Shown: positions 24,672-32,374 of the stretch, piece after piece
Numbering within the stretch: the stretch's first letter is position 1
How the letters are laid out: every line of letters begins with the position of its first letter
NCBI GenBank assembly: GCA_003158175.1
Contig: PMHJ01000038.1
Coordinates: forward strand, 6,214-46,301
DNA length: 40,088 nt
Source of the DNA: Candidatus Cybelea septentrionalis
GTDB taxonomy: Bacteria; Vulcanimicrobiota; Vulcanimicrobiia; Vulcanimicrobiales; Vulcanimicrobiaceae
Direction of reading: 5' to 3'
Program-made: the position numbers and the translations under genes
Notes under the pieces: generated by a model
The model's input: the letters and a program-made list of their open reading frames with translations, nothing else
The model's database searches: none
What the model was told of the DNA's origin: nothing

Positions 24672-25388
24672 ATGATACGTAAAATTGTTGCCACCGCTTC
24701 GTTCGCAGCACTGACGATGGTTCTCGGCTCCGTAGCGATGGCGCAGACGGCCGCGGCGCCGCCGGCGTCCGCCGGCGTCATGACGCTCCACTTCACGACA
24801 TTTCTTACCGACGTTCTCGCCGGACGCGTGCCGACGGGAATCTCGGAGACGTTGGAATCGCAGTCGTCAACGATGCTGACGCAGGTCCGCAGCGACCTTG
24901 GAAAGTTCGGAGGGTTTCGGCGGCTACAATACGTGCGGCAGGACACGTCGGAAGGATACCGTCAGTATCACTACGTCGCCGTCTTCGACAAGGGATCGCA
25001 ACCGGTCGTCTTCGTCACCAATTCGAGCGGCGTGATCTACGGTTTCTTCCAGGACCAGCCGACGCCGAAAGAGGCCAGCCCGCCGAGCAGCTCGCTGACG
25101 GAGACGTTTTCGGGATTCTTCACCGACGTGCTGGCCGGAAGAGTGCCTTCGGCAAGTATGTCGTCGACGATGCGAAGTGGGCTAACGCCCTCGATGATGT
25201 CGCGAATCCGCGGCTCGTTCGCATCGCTGGGTGCGTTCGTGCGGCTGCGTTTCGTCAAGCACGACACGACCCAGGGGTATCAGGGCTACCACTATAGCGC
25301 CGTATTCCAAAACGGTTCGCAACCGATCGTGTTCGTTACCGACTCGAGCGGCACGATCGTCGGGTTTTTGCCGGATCAGCCGCAATAG
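24672..25388 (+). CDS. Secreted protein with two tandem homologous domains
   Basis: 238 residues with a signal peptide (FAALTMVLGSVAMAQ). Two copies of one domain of about 80 residues follow. Each has FFTDVLAGRVP (or FLTDVLAGRVP), then LGxFxRLxxVxxDTxxGYxxYHYxAVFxxGSQPxVFVTxSSGxIxGFxxDQP. The copies lie at about 40-125 and 145-238. This resembles DUF3887-like small alpha/beta domains that precede hydrolases, but I am not certain. No enzymatic motif is seen. ATG 24672 is chosen for the signal peptide. Confidence 0.65.
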   Translation: MIRKIVATASFAALTMVLGSVAMAQTAAAPPASAGVMTLHFTTFLTDVLAGRVPTGISETLESQSSTMLTQVRSDLGKFGGFRRLQYVRQDTSEGYRQYHYVAVFDKGSQPVVFVTNSSGVIYGFFQDQPTPKEASPPSSSLTETFSGFFTDVLAGRVPSASMSSTMRSGLTPSMMSRIRGSFASLGAFVRLRFVKHDTTQGYQGYHYSAVFQNGSQPIVFVTDSSGTIVGFLPDQPQ

Positions 25389-25394
25389 GCTGCG

Positions 25395-26420
25395 CTAAAA
25401 AATCTGTCCGTCGCTAAGCGCTAGGCCTTGGACGATGCCATAGTTCTTGACGCTGATCTTCTCGCGAAGCACGTTGGGACTTCCGTTCGGATTGAGTAAC
25501 GGATAAGGAGAAGCGTAGATGTAGCCATGATCCAGGCTCGAAACGAAGAGCGTGTTCTCGTGCGAATCGATTGCGAGCTGCGTCGGGATGTCCTTCACGC
25601 CTACTTCGAGCGTCGGGACCCCGTAACCGGGTGGGAAGACGTCGATGCGATCGGTTTGGCTGGTTCCGCCCGTCTCGACGGTAAGAATCGTTCCCTCGTT
25701 TGTCACGACGACACCCTGCGGCTGATCGAGCGACATGCCCAAGACGGTGCCTTTACCCGAATGCGGATTGAACTCTTCGATGCTGGCCGTTCCGCTTCCG
25801 TAGTAACTATAGCCGGAGCGATAGGCAACGTAGAGGTTTCCTTGGACGTCGAAGCCGAGCCCGTCCGCTTCTGAGCCGGGCGTGTGGAGGACTTGCTTGG
25901 GGCTCGTGCTGCCGTGCTTATACTCCACGACGGTGCCATTGTCGGCATTGCTGACCCACAGGTTCTGATTGCTGTCGACTTCCGGATAGAGTGGGCGTTC
26001 GAGATCGTCCGAGTATGTCTGCGAAGGTTCCGTCGAGCCGGGCGGATAGACGACGACCGTGTTGCTATACTGATTGGCGACGTACAGATTGCCGTACCGG
26101 TCGATGCAGAGACCGTACGCGGAATCGACCCCATCGGTGATCTTGCCGATTGGTGCGGGATTACGAGGGCCTTGCGGAAAGATCAGGATCTCCGTGCCGT
26201 CGGCGACGTAGACGGTACGCCGAAACCGTACGGAAGGCGAGATCCAGCCTCGCTCCTTCGTACCGTGATGCGCACGGAACAAGGGCGATGCGAACGGCTG
26301 CGGGGCTCTCGTCGACAGGTCGGTAACGCCGGCCGGCGCGTCCGCACCCGAGCACCGTGCAAGGCCAATGGCGAGCGATGCTGCCGTGGCGCAAAGCGAG
26401 GCCCGTAGAATCACGCTCAT
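25395..26420 (-). CDS. Exported beta-propeller (NHL/SMP-30-like) protein
   Basis: 341 residues. After an N-terminal signal (possible lipidated C23, though LARC is a weak lipobox), repeated blades have the pattern DRYGNLYVANQYSNTVVVYPPG, DSNQNLWVSNADNGTVVEY, DVQGNLYVAY, VTNEGTILTVE and DSHENTLFVSS. About six blades fit. Such proteins are usually extracytoplasmic ligand-binding or lactonase-like scaffolds. No enzymatic residues are identified. It is followed upstream (26447) by a related propeller, so the two are a tandem pair. Confidence 0.75.
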   Translation of the reverse strand: MSVILRASLCATAASLAIGLARCSGADAPAGVTDLSTRAPQPFASPLFRAHHGTKERGWISPSVRFRRTVYVADGTEILIFPQGPRNPAPIGKITDGVDSAYGLCIDRYGNLYVANQYSNTVVVYPPGSTEPSQTYSDDLERPLYPEVDSNQNLWVSNADNGTVVEYKHGSTSPKQVLHTPGSEADGLGFDVQGNLYVAYRSGYSYYGSGTASIEEFNPHSGKGTVLGMSLDQPQGVVVTNEGTILTVETGGTSQTDRIDVFPPGYGVPTLEVGVKDIPTQLAIDSHENTLFVSSLDHGYIYASPYPLLNPNGSPNVLREKISVKNYGIVQGLALSDGQIF

Positions 26421-26446
26421 GAGCTACTCCTTCGTTTCATTCGAAA

Positions 26447-27484
26447 CTAGTGCTGGGTGCTGACCGTGACGCCGTAGGGATGCCTGAAGTGACCGAGCTC
26501 TATGGTGGGACTGCCGCCCGCGGGATAATGGTACAGGCCCACGACGTCGAGATTCGCGTCGGGTCCAATTATGCTCGTATCCTTGATGGCAAAACCCACG
26601 ATGTCTTGCGCGCCGGTGAAAACCGTCGTGCCGACGATCGCTCCGCCCGCGCCGGTGGTTTGGTAGGCTGCGGATTCTACTTGATCTTGATACATTTGAT
26701 CGCCGACGACGACATACGTGCCGTCCCACTGGATGGCGCCGGGCCAATAAATCGTCCCGTTGAGCGCGATGTTCTCAAATTTTAGTTTGCCGCGTGGAAG
26801 CTCGGCGAACTCGAAGTGGCCGGACGTGTCGAAGCCGTCAATGTAGAGATTGCGCTCGTTATCGTAGGCGCAAAAGTAGACGTAGTAAATATTGGGATCG
26901 GTCAAAATGGTCGGCGGCCCGGACCCGTTGTGATAGATGGCGACGCTGCCTTGCCCGCTGCCCAACGTGAAGATGTTGGTTACGGCGATCGCACCGGTTC
27001 TCGGTTCGACGGCGCATCCCAGCGGGTGTTCGCCGGGATCGCTGAGGGCCTTGACCTGCGTCGTTCCTCCGTGCGCGTACTCGACGATATCTTGCCCGAG
27101 ATTGTTGACGATCCAGACGTTGCCCGCAAAGTCGTGGCAAAGGCCGTCGGGCCCATCGAAACCGGTGAGCGTCCCGGACAGTTTGCCGCGTTGAAAGACG
27201 AGCACGTCGTCATCGTAGTAGTTGGAAACGTAGAGCAAACCGCAGGGCGGCAGTTTTCCGTTGTAGGGGCAGCTCGCTGCGGACGGCAGCATCCACGATT
27301 TGCCATGATCCGGCCGCATGATGCCTCCGGCGCGAACCGCGCCGCTGCTCGGGATCGCAAGGGGCGCTGGGTTCGCCGCTCCGGTGGCTCCTCCAAGCGT
27401 CGTGAACTGCGAGGTGCCGCAGCCGGCGAGAAGAGCCGCGACGGCGGCGGTCGCGGCGTGCGGCAAGGAAGGCCGGCTCTTCAT
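26447..27484 (-). CDS. Beta-propeller lipoprotein
   Basis: 345 residues with a clear lipobox LLAGC (C22). The body has propeller blades such as LYVSNYYDDDVLVFQRG, GNVWIVNNLGQDIVEYAHG and NLYIDGFDTSG. It matches a 6-blade fold similar to its downstream neighbour but is clearly diverged from it. Its ATG lies 26 bp upstream of the neighbour's start region, with GAAGGATGAG further upstream. Anchoring on the outer face of the membrane is likely; ligand unknown. Confidence 0.75.
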   Translation of the reverse strand: MKSRPSLPHAATAAVAALLAGCGTSQFTTLGGATGAANPAPLAIPSSGAVRAGGIMRPDHGKSWMLPSAASCPYNGKLPPCGLLYVSNYYDDDVLVFQRGKLSGTLTGFDGPDGLCHDFAGNVWIVNNLGQDIVEYAHGGTTQVKALSDPGEHPLGCAVEPRTGAIAVTNIFTLGSGQGSVAIYHNGSGPPTILTDPNIYYVYFCAYDNERNLYIDGFDTSGHFEFAELPRGKLKFENIALNGTIYWPGAIQWDGTYVVVGDQMYQDQVESAAYQTTGAGGAIVGTTVFTGAQDIVGFAIKDTSIIGPDANLDVVGLYHYPAGGSPTIELGHFRHPYGVTVSTQH

Positions 27485-27571
27485 CTGCGTTGCTCATCCT
27501 TCTATCCGGAAGTTCGCGGATAACCAGAGAGTACAACTAGCTTACCACAATTGCCACGCAAGAGTCAGCGC

Positions 27572-27604
27572 AAAAAAAAAGAGCGCCGGTCTTACCCGAC
27601 GCTC
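27572..27604 (-). terminator. Rho-independent terminator of the 27624-27992 gene
   Basis: On the minus strand GAGCGTCGG pairs with CCGGCGCTC (9 bp, one G-T) around loop GTAAGA, followed by nine Ts. It starts 20 nt after the stop of the upstream (higher-coordinate) gene. Confidence 0.9.
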
Positions 27605-27623
27605 TCGCCTACCAGAAGGAGCG

Positions 27624-27992
27624 TTATTGAGCACCAATTTTTTCGTTAGCGTTATCCATTAGGTAGATCTTGTCGGCGTGGGCGCCGCCCAGCGCCTTTC
27701 GATCGTAGACGACGGCGACGTATTGGCCGGCCTTCACCTTGCCCATTTGGTACGTCGTTTTGCCGTTGGCGGAAAAGACTTGGTCGAACTTCGGAACGAG
27801 CAAGAAGCTCATGGTCTGTTTCGTCCGGGGATCCTGCACCTTGATGTTGTTGGTCGAAACGTGAACGGTTATTCCGTAGAAGGTCCACGTGGTCGCCGCT
27901 CGAGCGCTTTGCGGAAGCGCCCAGACCAGTGCGGTTGCGAATACGAGCGTCGCCAGCACCAGGGCGGTTCGAATGGGGGATAATTGCGTCAT
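27624..27992 (-). CDS. Small exported protein of unknown function
   Basis: 122 residues from ATG 27992 (ATG 28010 is also in frame). Signal peptide ALVLATLVFATALVWALPQSARA. The mature part is about 90 residues, mostly strands, with GKVKAGQYVAVVYDRKALGG, suggestive of an OB-like small beta barrel. It has its own strong terminator, so it is a single-gene unit. It is divergent from the RNase H-like gene. Confidence 0.6.
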   Translation of the reverse strand: MTQLSPIRTALVLATLVFATALVWALPQSARAATTWTFYGITVHVSTNNIKVQDPRTKQTMSFLLVPKFDQVFSANGKTTYQMGKVKAGQYVAVVYDRKALGGAHADKIYLMDNANEKIGAQ

Positions 27993-28052
27993 GCCCAATG
28001 GTGTACCCACCTGGCGGGCGGTCTATGCCTCACCGCCGAAGCCCGCGCAGGT

Positions 28053-28469
28053 ATGGAAGCCACGCTCTTTGCCGATGGGGGCTCACGCGGAAATCCGGGG
28101 CCCGCGGCGAGTGCCGCCGTCCTCATCGACGCCTCCGGGGAGACGATCGAGGAAATCGACGCCTACCTGGGCATCGCCACGAATAACGTCGCGGAATGGA
28201 CCGCGCTGTTGCTTGGCTTGCAAGCCGCGGAAAAGCGCGGAATACGCCGTTTGACCGTTCGTCTGGATTCCGAGCTCGTCGTCAAGCAGTTGCTCGGCGA
28301 ATATCGCGTCAAACACGAGAGCCTCCAGCCACTCTATCAGCGGGCGCGCGGGCTCCTGCGCAGCTTCGAACACGTTGACATCGCGCACGTGCGCCGCGAG
28401 CAGAACGTCCTGGCCGACCGGTTAGTCAACCGTGTGCTCGACCAGGAAGCCCACGCGTCGACAAAGTAG
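28053..28469 (+). CDS. RNase HI-like protein
   Basis: 138 residues. FADGGSRGNPGPAA carries the first catalytic aspartate in the classic DGGSRGNPG motif. NNVAEWTALLLGL provides the glutamate, and LTVRLDSELVVKQLLG the second aspartate. A final acidic residue is in NVLADRLVN. It hydrolyses RNA in RNA:DNA hybrids; the form is the short archaeal/Gram-positive RnhA-like type lacking the basic protrusion. ATG 28053 is chosen as it begins just before the first beta-strand. Confidence 0.88.
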   Translation: MEATLFADGGSRGNPGPAASAAVLIDASGETIEEIDAYLGIATNNVAEWTALLLGLQAAEKRGIRRLTVRLDSELVVKQLLGEYRVKHESLQPLYQRARGLLRSFEHVDIAHVRREQNVLADRLVNRVLDQEAHASTK

Positions 28470-28477
28470 GCGCCGGG

Positions 28478-29128
28478 ATGCGGCGTTTCCCTATCGAGGT
28501 CGTGATCGTCGCGCTATGCGTGGTCATGCTGATCTTGGGTTGGCGGATCTACGGTGCGGGAGAGATGGGGCGCTTCGCGCCGGTGATCCACGCGCAAAAG
28601 GCGCCGAGCGCGCTCTACGCTCGGCTGACGATCAATTACGCCAAACCCCCGATCGCCACCGAAGAGTACCGCATGTCGGACGTCGAGGGCGTCTCTTCAT
28701 TTCAATACTCGATTCGCGGCTACGACGGCAGGCTGATCACCGTCAACGCGCCGCCGGCCCGCGTCTACGACGTAAGCTTTTTCTTCGGCCGGCTCGTTCA
28801 GGACGGGGTGTGGGATATCGTCGACAAGGCCTCGCTGTCCGACGCTAATGCGCACTATACCGTGTTCGTCAGACAGCTCGCCGATTATCAACGAGGCCAG
28901 CGTACCGTGACGTTTACCGACCCGCAATATTGGGCGACGAAAGTCGGGCGGCAGTACACGATCGACTTGTCGAAAGGCGTGCCACGCGACCTGTTGCACG
29001 TGCAGAGCTCGGAAGTCGCCGATCCGCGGTACGAACAGATCATCAAGGATTTTCGCGATTTTGGCCCCGACGTTTTTCGCCACAACGTCACCGCCGCGCA
29101 GGAACGCATTCGCGGCACGCACGGTTGA
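28478..29128 (+). CDS. Membrane-anchored hypothetical protein
   Basis: 216 residues with one N-terminal hydrophobic segment (IEVVIVALCVVMLILGWRIYG), then a soluble extracytoplasmic part. No family is recognised. It lies 9 nt after the RNase H gene and 5 nt before the polysaccharide deacetylase, so it is probably cotranscribed with both. Its topology would put it beside the deacetylase on the outer face of the membrane. Confidence 0.6.
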   Translation: MRRFPIEVVIVALCVVMLILGWRIYGAGEMGRFAPVIHAQKAPSALYARLTINYAKPPIATEEYRMSDVEGVSSFQYSIRGYDGRLITVNAPPARVYDVSFFFGRLVQDGVWDIVDKASLSDANAHYTVFVRQLADYQRGQRTVTFTDPQYWATKVGRQYTIDLSKGVPRDLLHVQSSEVADPRYEQIIKDFRDFGPDVFRHNVTAAQERIRGTHG

Positions 29129-29132
29129 TCGC

Positions 29133-29921
29133 GTGAAGCGGCGCTGGCTCGTGCGCGCGGCCGTCGCCCTAGCATTGCTAGGAGCGGTCGTCTACGAGGC
29201 GTATGAAGTTGTGGAGAGCCCGGGCAGCCAGCTCTTCGGCAAGACGCTGGTCAGCGGTCCGAAGAATCAGCGCGTCGTCGCGCTCACCTACGACGACGGG
29301 CCGAATCCGCCCTACACGGGCGAGCTGCTCTCCGTTCTGCGCGCGGAGGGCGTTCACGCCACGTTCTTCGTTGTGGGCCGCGCGGTTGCGGCCTACCCGG
29401 GCGTCGTGCGGCGTGAAGTACTCGACGGCGACGCCGTCGGCAATCACACCTGGAGTCACGAGCACTTGGTGCTCGACGGCCAGAGCAGCCTTCGCCGGAC
29501 CCTCGAACGCACCGATCGGGCAATCTTCGAGGCTGCCGGAGTTCACACTAGGATCATGCGGCCGCCCTTTGGGGGGCGCGACTGGATGGTGCTCGGCGAA
29601 GTGCGCAGGCTGGGGTACACTCCCGTGATGTGGTCGGTTCCACTCGCGAACGACTGGGAGTATCCGCCGGCGCGCGTGATCGCCGCGCGAGTCTTGCGTT
29701 ATGCCGGTGACGGGGCGATCATCGACCTCCACGACGGCAACCGCGGACTCCTCTGCGCGCAGATGCACGACGCGGCGCACGAATGCGATCGCAGTGCCGA
29801 CGTCGCGGCGACGCGTTTGATCGTCGACGCGCTAAAACGCCAAGGCTATCGGTTTGTGACGATCCCCCAGCTGCTGCGGATGCAGGCCGCTACGCGTACA
29901 CCTTCCCATGCAAGCGAATGA
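29133..29921 (+). CDS. Polysaccharide deacetylase (NodB-type), membrane-anchored
   Basis: 262 residues from GTG 29133. An N-terminal transmembrane segment (about 7-22) is followed by the NodB fold: TYDDGP (52-57, catalytic D54 and metal ligand D55), NHTWSH (104-109, metal histidines H105 and H109), RPPFGG (about 146) and a late LHDG motif with catalytic histidine. It removes N-acetyl groups from surface sugars such as peptidoglycan or an N-acetylglucosamine polymer; the substrate is not determined. The C-terminal 32 nt overlap the convergent DUF3465 gene. Confidence 0.9.
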   Translation: MKRRWLVRAAVALALLGAVVYEAYEVVESPGSQLFGKTLVSGPKNQRVVALTYDDGPNPPYTGELLSVLRAEGVHATFFVVGRAVAAYPGVVRREVLDGDAVGNHTWSHEHLVLDGQSSLRRTLERTDRAIFEAAGVHTRIMRPPFGGRDWMVLGEVRRLGYTPVMWSVPLANDWEYPPARVIAARVLRYAGDGAIIDLHDGNRGLLCAQMHDAAHECDRSADVAATRLIVDALKRQGYRFVTIPQLLRMQAATRTPSHASE

Positions 29922-30255
29922 AACCGCCGCGACGATCGCGCTCGGGGTCGTGATGTGTCCAATGAACGATCGGGGGGCGTCCCGGATCGTGTACCATTTG
30001 GCCGCAGATCTCGATCGAGTCGCCGGTTCGTACCGGGCAGCGCGGCGCGATGTCGACGTTGTCGACGACTTCCAACCCGCCGGCGCTGCTTCGTACGTCG
30101 AACGCCTCGTGCATGGAGTGTGTGCGCGAGCCGTAGAAGTAGCGCGGTGCGGAAGAAACGATCCCCGTAAAGTCAACCCACGCCGGCGATCGGCTTGCAT
30201 AGGCGGATGCCAAGTCCATCGCGGCTGCCATCACGCGCAATGGCGAGGATATCAA
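29890..30255 (-). CDS. DUF3465-like protein
   Basis: 121 residues. The C-terminal half, PVRTGDSIEICGQMVHDP followed by IVHWTHHDPERDRRGGFI and LHGKVYA, matches the DUF3465 pattern (GD..E..G.........HWTHHDP.G....G.I...GK.Y). No good signal peptide is seen from the chosen start ATG 30255; ATG 30231 is an alternative. Family members are usually small and exported, often seen near surface enzymes. The WTHHDP histidines could bind metal. Convergent with the deacetylase gene (32-bp overlap). Confidence 0.7.
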   Translation of the reverse strand: MISSPLRVMAAAMDLASAYASRSPAWVDFTGIVSSAPRYFYGSRTHSMHEAFDVRSSAGGLEVVDNVDIAPRCPVRTGDSIEICGQMVHDPGRPPIVHWTHHDPERDRRGGFIRLHGKVYA

Positions 30256-30278
30256 GGGCGAGTTTTGTCGCGGTGCTG

Positions 30279-30848
30279 ATGATTCAAACGCAGCGCTTAC
30301 GGCTCGTTCCCGTGACCGCGGCCAACGCGGGTACTCTCTGGGAAGTTTTGCAAGAGCCCGATCTTCGCGATTATCAAGATCTGCCCAACGTCAATCGCGC
30401 GCAGCTTCTTCGCGCGGTTGCCGCTCGGCCGGCGCGGTTTGCTCCGGGAGTCGTGGGGCGCTTCGAATGGCTGCTCCATTTCCTTGAAGGCGAGAGCTCG
30501 GCGCTGGGGTGGGTTTCGCTGCGCGTTTCGGATAGCGATCGGTCGTCGGCGGAGATCGGCTATAGCGTCGTGCGGGCGTATCGCGATCGCGGCATCGCGA
30601 GTGAGGCAGTCGCAGCGCTGGTCGACGAGGGGTTCAATCGCGGCCGCCTTCAACGGATTCGCGCGTTTTGTTTGCCGGAGAATCACTCATCGCGCGCCGT
30701 CCTCAAGCGCAGCGGTTTCGAAACCGAGGCCACGCTGCCGCGAGGTGCAACGGTGCAGGGAAAACCCGTGGACGTGATGGCGTTCACGCTCGTGCGCGAA
30801 GACTGGGTCTCGGCGCTCAGAGGGAATCGGCAGGCCACTCAATCGTGA
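30279..30848 (+). CDS. GNAT-family N-acetyltransferase (RimJ/RimL-like)
   Basis: 189 residues from ATG 30279. It starts QTQRLRLVPVT as RimJ-type acetyltransferases do. The acetyl-CoA loop region reads GYSVVRAYRDRGIASEAVAALV (the R/Q-x-x-G-x-G/A position is modified to RDRGIA), followed by RIRAFCLPENHSSRAVLKRSGF. It acetylates an amine; ribosomal proteins or small molecules are possible, and the substrate is unknown. Its 3' end overlaps the convergent Nudix gene by 32 bp. Confidence 0.85.
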   Translation: MIQTQRLRLVPVTAANAGTLWEVLQEPDLRDYQDLPNVNRAQLLRAVAARPARFAPGVVGRFEWLLHFLEGESSALGWVSLRVSDSDRSSAEIGYSVVRAYRDRGIASEAVAALVDEGFNRGRLQRIRAFCLPENHSSRAVLKRSGFETEATLPRGATVQGKPVDVMAFTLVREDWVSALRGNRQATQS

Positions 30849-31338
30849 TGCCCGCCTCGTGATAGCCCGAATAGCGTTCGCTGCGACCCTCGAGATAGGC
30901 GACTAACGGCTCGCGCACCACGCGCACCGCAATTCGTGCGCTGACCTCGTCGAGCGGAACCCACTCCACCCCAACAACATGATCTCCCTCTCCCAGTGTC
31001 ACCCTGACCCTTCGACTCGGCTCAGGGCTGCGCTTCGCGCAGGCGCTAAGGGATGATGACTTATCGATAGGCTCCAGCAAAAACGTCGCGTTGAGGAAGT
31101 GCCGATCGCCGTCGTAGCTCTCGCTGACGTAGGCGAGCTCGCCGGCGCGAACGCGCAAGTGCGTCTCTTCGTAAAACTCGCGAACGACGGTCTCGACGAG
31201 AAGCTCTCCGGGCTGTTGGCGCCCGCCGGGCAGATTCCACAATGGGTGCGGTTGATTGGGATAACGTGACGCGACCATCAGCAGGCGTTCGTCCTTCACC
31301 GCGATTCCGGTCGCAAGATGGATTACCGACTGAGGCAC
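30817..31338 (-). CDS. Nudix hydrolase with an in-frame repeat-encoded insert
   Basis: 173 residues from GTG 31338. The Nudix box reads GRQQPGELLVETVVREFYEE then THL, keeping G-x5-E-x7-RE-x-x-EE but with His at the penultimate glycine position. Nudix enzymes cleave nucleoside diphosphates linked to other groups; the substrate is unknown. Between the box and the C-terminal part there is a 21-residue segment (about SSSLSACAKRSPEPS then RRVRVT), encoded exactly by a 63-bp palindromic repeat at 30998-31060. It is in frame, so the protein is still complete. The gene lies 4 nt after the upstream glycosyltransferase. Confidence 0.85.
   Translation of the reverse strand: MPQSVIHLATGIAVKDERLLMVASRYPNQPHPLWNLPGGRQQPGELLVETVVREFYEETHLRVRAGELAYVSESYDGDRHFLNATFLLEPIDKSSSLSACAKRSPEPSRRVRVTLGEGDHVVGVEWVPLDEVSARIAVRVVREPLVAYLEGRSERYSGYHEAGITIEWPADSL
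30998..31060. repeat. 63-bp long form of the palindromic repeat, inside the Nudix gene
   Basis: Starts with GTCACCCTGACCCTTCGAC, runs through CTCAGGGCTGCGCTTCGCGC and ends GGATGATGAC. It has the same GTCA...TGAC ends and TTCGAC/CTCAGG core as the 27-bp copies at 14.4 and 14.9 kb, plus an inner hairpin GCGCTTCGCGC. Its length is a multiple of three. Confidence 0.85.
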
Positions 31339-31342
31339 GCGG

Positions 31343-32374
31343 CTATAACGTCCCTTCGATCGTTTCGAGCGTCCGCGATGCCGTTCGATCCCAGGTAAAC
31401 GCGGCAGCACGAGCCAGGCCGCGACCGCGCAGTTCGTGCGCGTATGCGTGATCTGCGGTAACGCGCGCGATCGCCACCGCGAGCGCGGCGGCGTCGCCCG
31501 GCGGAACGTACGCCGCGGCGTCGCCGCCGGCTTCGGGCAGAGAGGAGGCATTCGACGCGATAACCGGCGCACCGTAGCTCATCGCCTCGAGCACCGGCAA
31601 GCCGAAACCTTCGTAGCGCGATGGAAAGGCGAGGACGGCGCACGCGCGATAGAGTGCCGCCAGCGTATCGTCGTCCACATATCCCAGCTCGACCAGTCGA
31701 ACGTCCGACGGCACTGGAAATTGACGGTCGAGCCGCGTCGTTACGACGAGTGAGAGCTCCGGGCGCTCGTGCGCTAAGAGAGTCATCGCCTCGAGCAGCG
31801 TATCGAAGCCCTTTCGTCGCTCGGCCGTTCCGACGTAAAGAACGTACCGCTCGAGTGCCCTGACGTCGAGTTTCACGTCCTTCGGCAGTCGTGGCGGAGT
31901 AACGCCGAGCTCGATTGGAACGAGCCGCTCGGGGACGAGCCGCAGCTCGCGCGCGAGCTCGCCCTGCGCGAAGTGCGAATCGGTGATCAGTGCGCGACAG
32001 CGCTCTGCTGCCGCTCGAAAGATCCGCTGCGTCTCCGGCGCATAATCTGCGACGACAAAGTTCGACGCGTCGTGCAGCGTTGCCGTCGCAGGCAAGGTGA
32101 AGTTCGTCCAGCTGCATCCGTTAAACGGAAACCAGAGCGCGTTCAAGCCGGCGCGCGCGTGCCCTCGTCGCGAGACGATACGATACTGCGCGGGCTCGAC
32201 TTCGCGGAGATAGCGTTGTCGCACCGTCCACGAGTGCCACTCCGGCACGATCAAAGTCACCTCGACTCTATCGCGCTCGCGCTCCCGCCACACCCGCAGA
32301 ATCTCGCGGAGATAGCGTCCGATTCCGCGATGATCGCCGGGGAGATTCCATGCGTCGACGCCGATGCGAATCAT
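31343..32374 (-). CDS. Glycosyltransferase, GT4-like
   Basis: 343 residues. The opening IRIGVDAWNLPGDHRGIGRY and C-terminal VLYVGTAERRKGFDTLLEA, SRYEGFGLPVLEAMSYGAP (E-x7-E motif) mark a GT-B glycosyltransferase of the GT4 type. It transfers a sugar to a lipid-linked or polysaccharide acceptor. It overlaps the upstream glycosyltransferase by ATGA and shares about the same length and motifs, so the pair arose by duplication. Confidence 0.88.
   Translation of the reverse strand: MIRIGVDAWNLPGDHRGIGRYLREILRVWRERERDRVEVTLIVPEWHSWTVRQRYLREVEPAQYRIVSRRGHARAGLNALWFPFNGCSWTNFTLPATATLHDASNFVVADYAPETQRIFRAAAERCRALITDSHFAQGELARELRLVPERLVPIELGVTPPRLPKDVKLDVRALERYVLYVGTAERRKGFDTLLEAMTLLAHERPELSLVVTTRLDRQFPVPSDVRLVELGYVDDDTLAALYRACAVLAFPSRYEGFGLPVLEAMSYGAPVIASNASSLPEAGGDAAAYVPPGDAAALAVAIARVTADHAYAHELRGRGLARAAAFTWDRTASRTLETIEGTL

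Noticed and set aside
27572-27604. Bidirectional terminator
   Set aside because: The T-run is only on the minus-strand side, so it serves the 27624-27992 gene alone.
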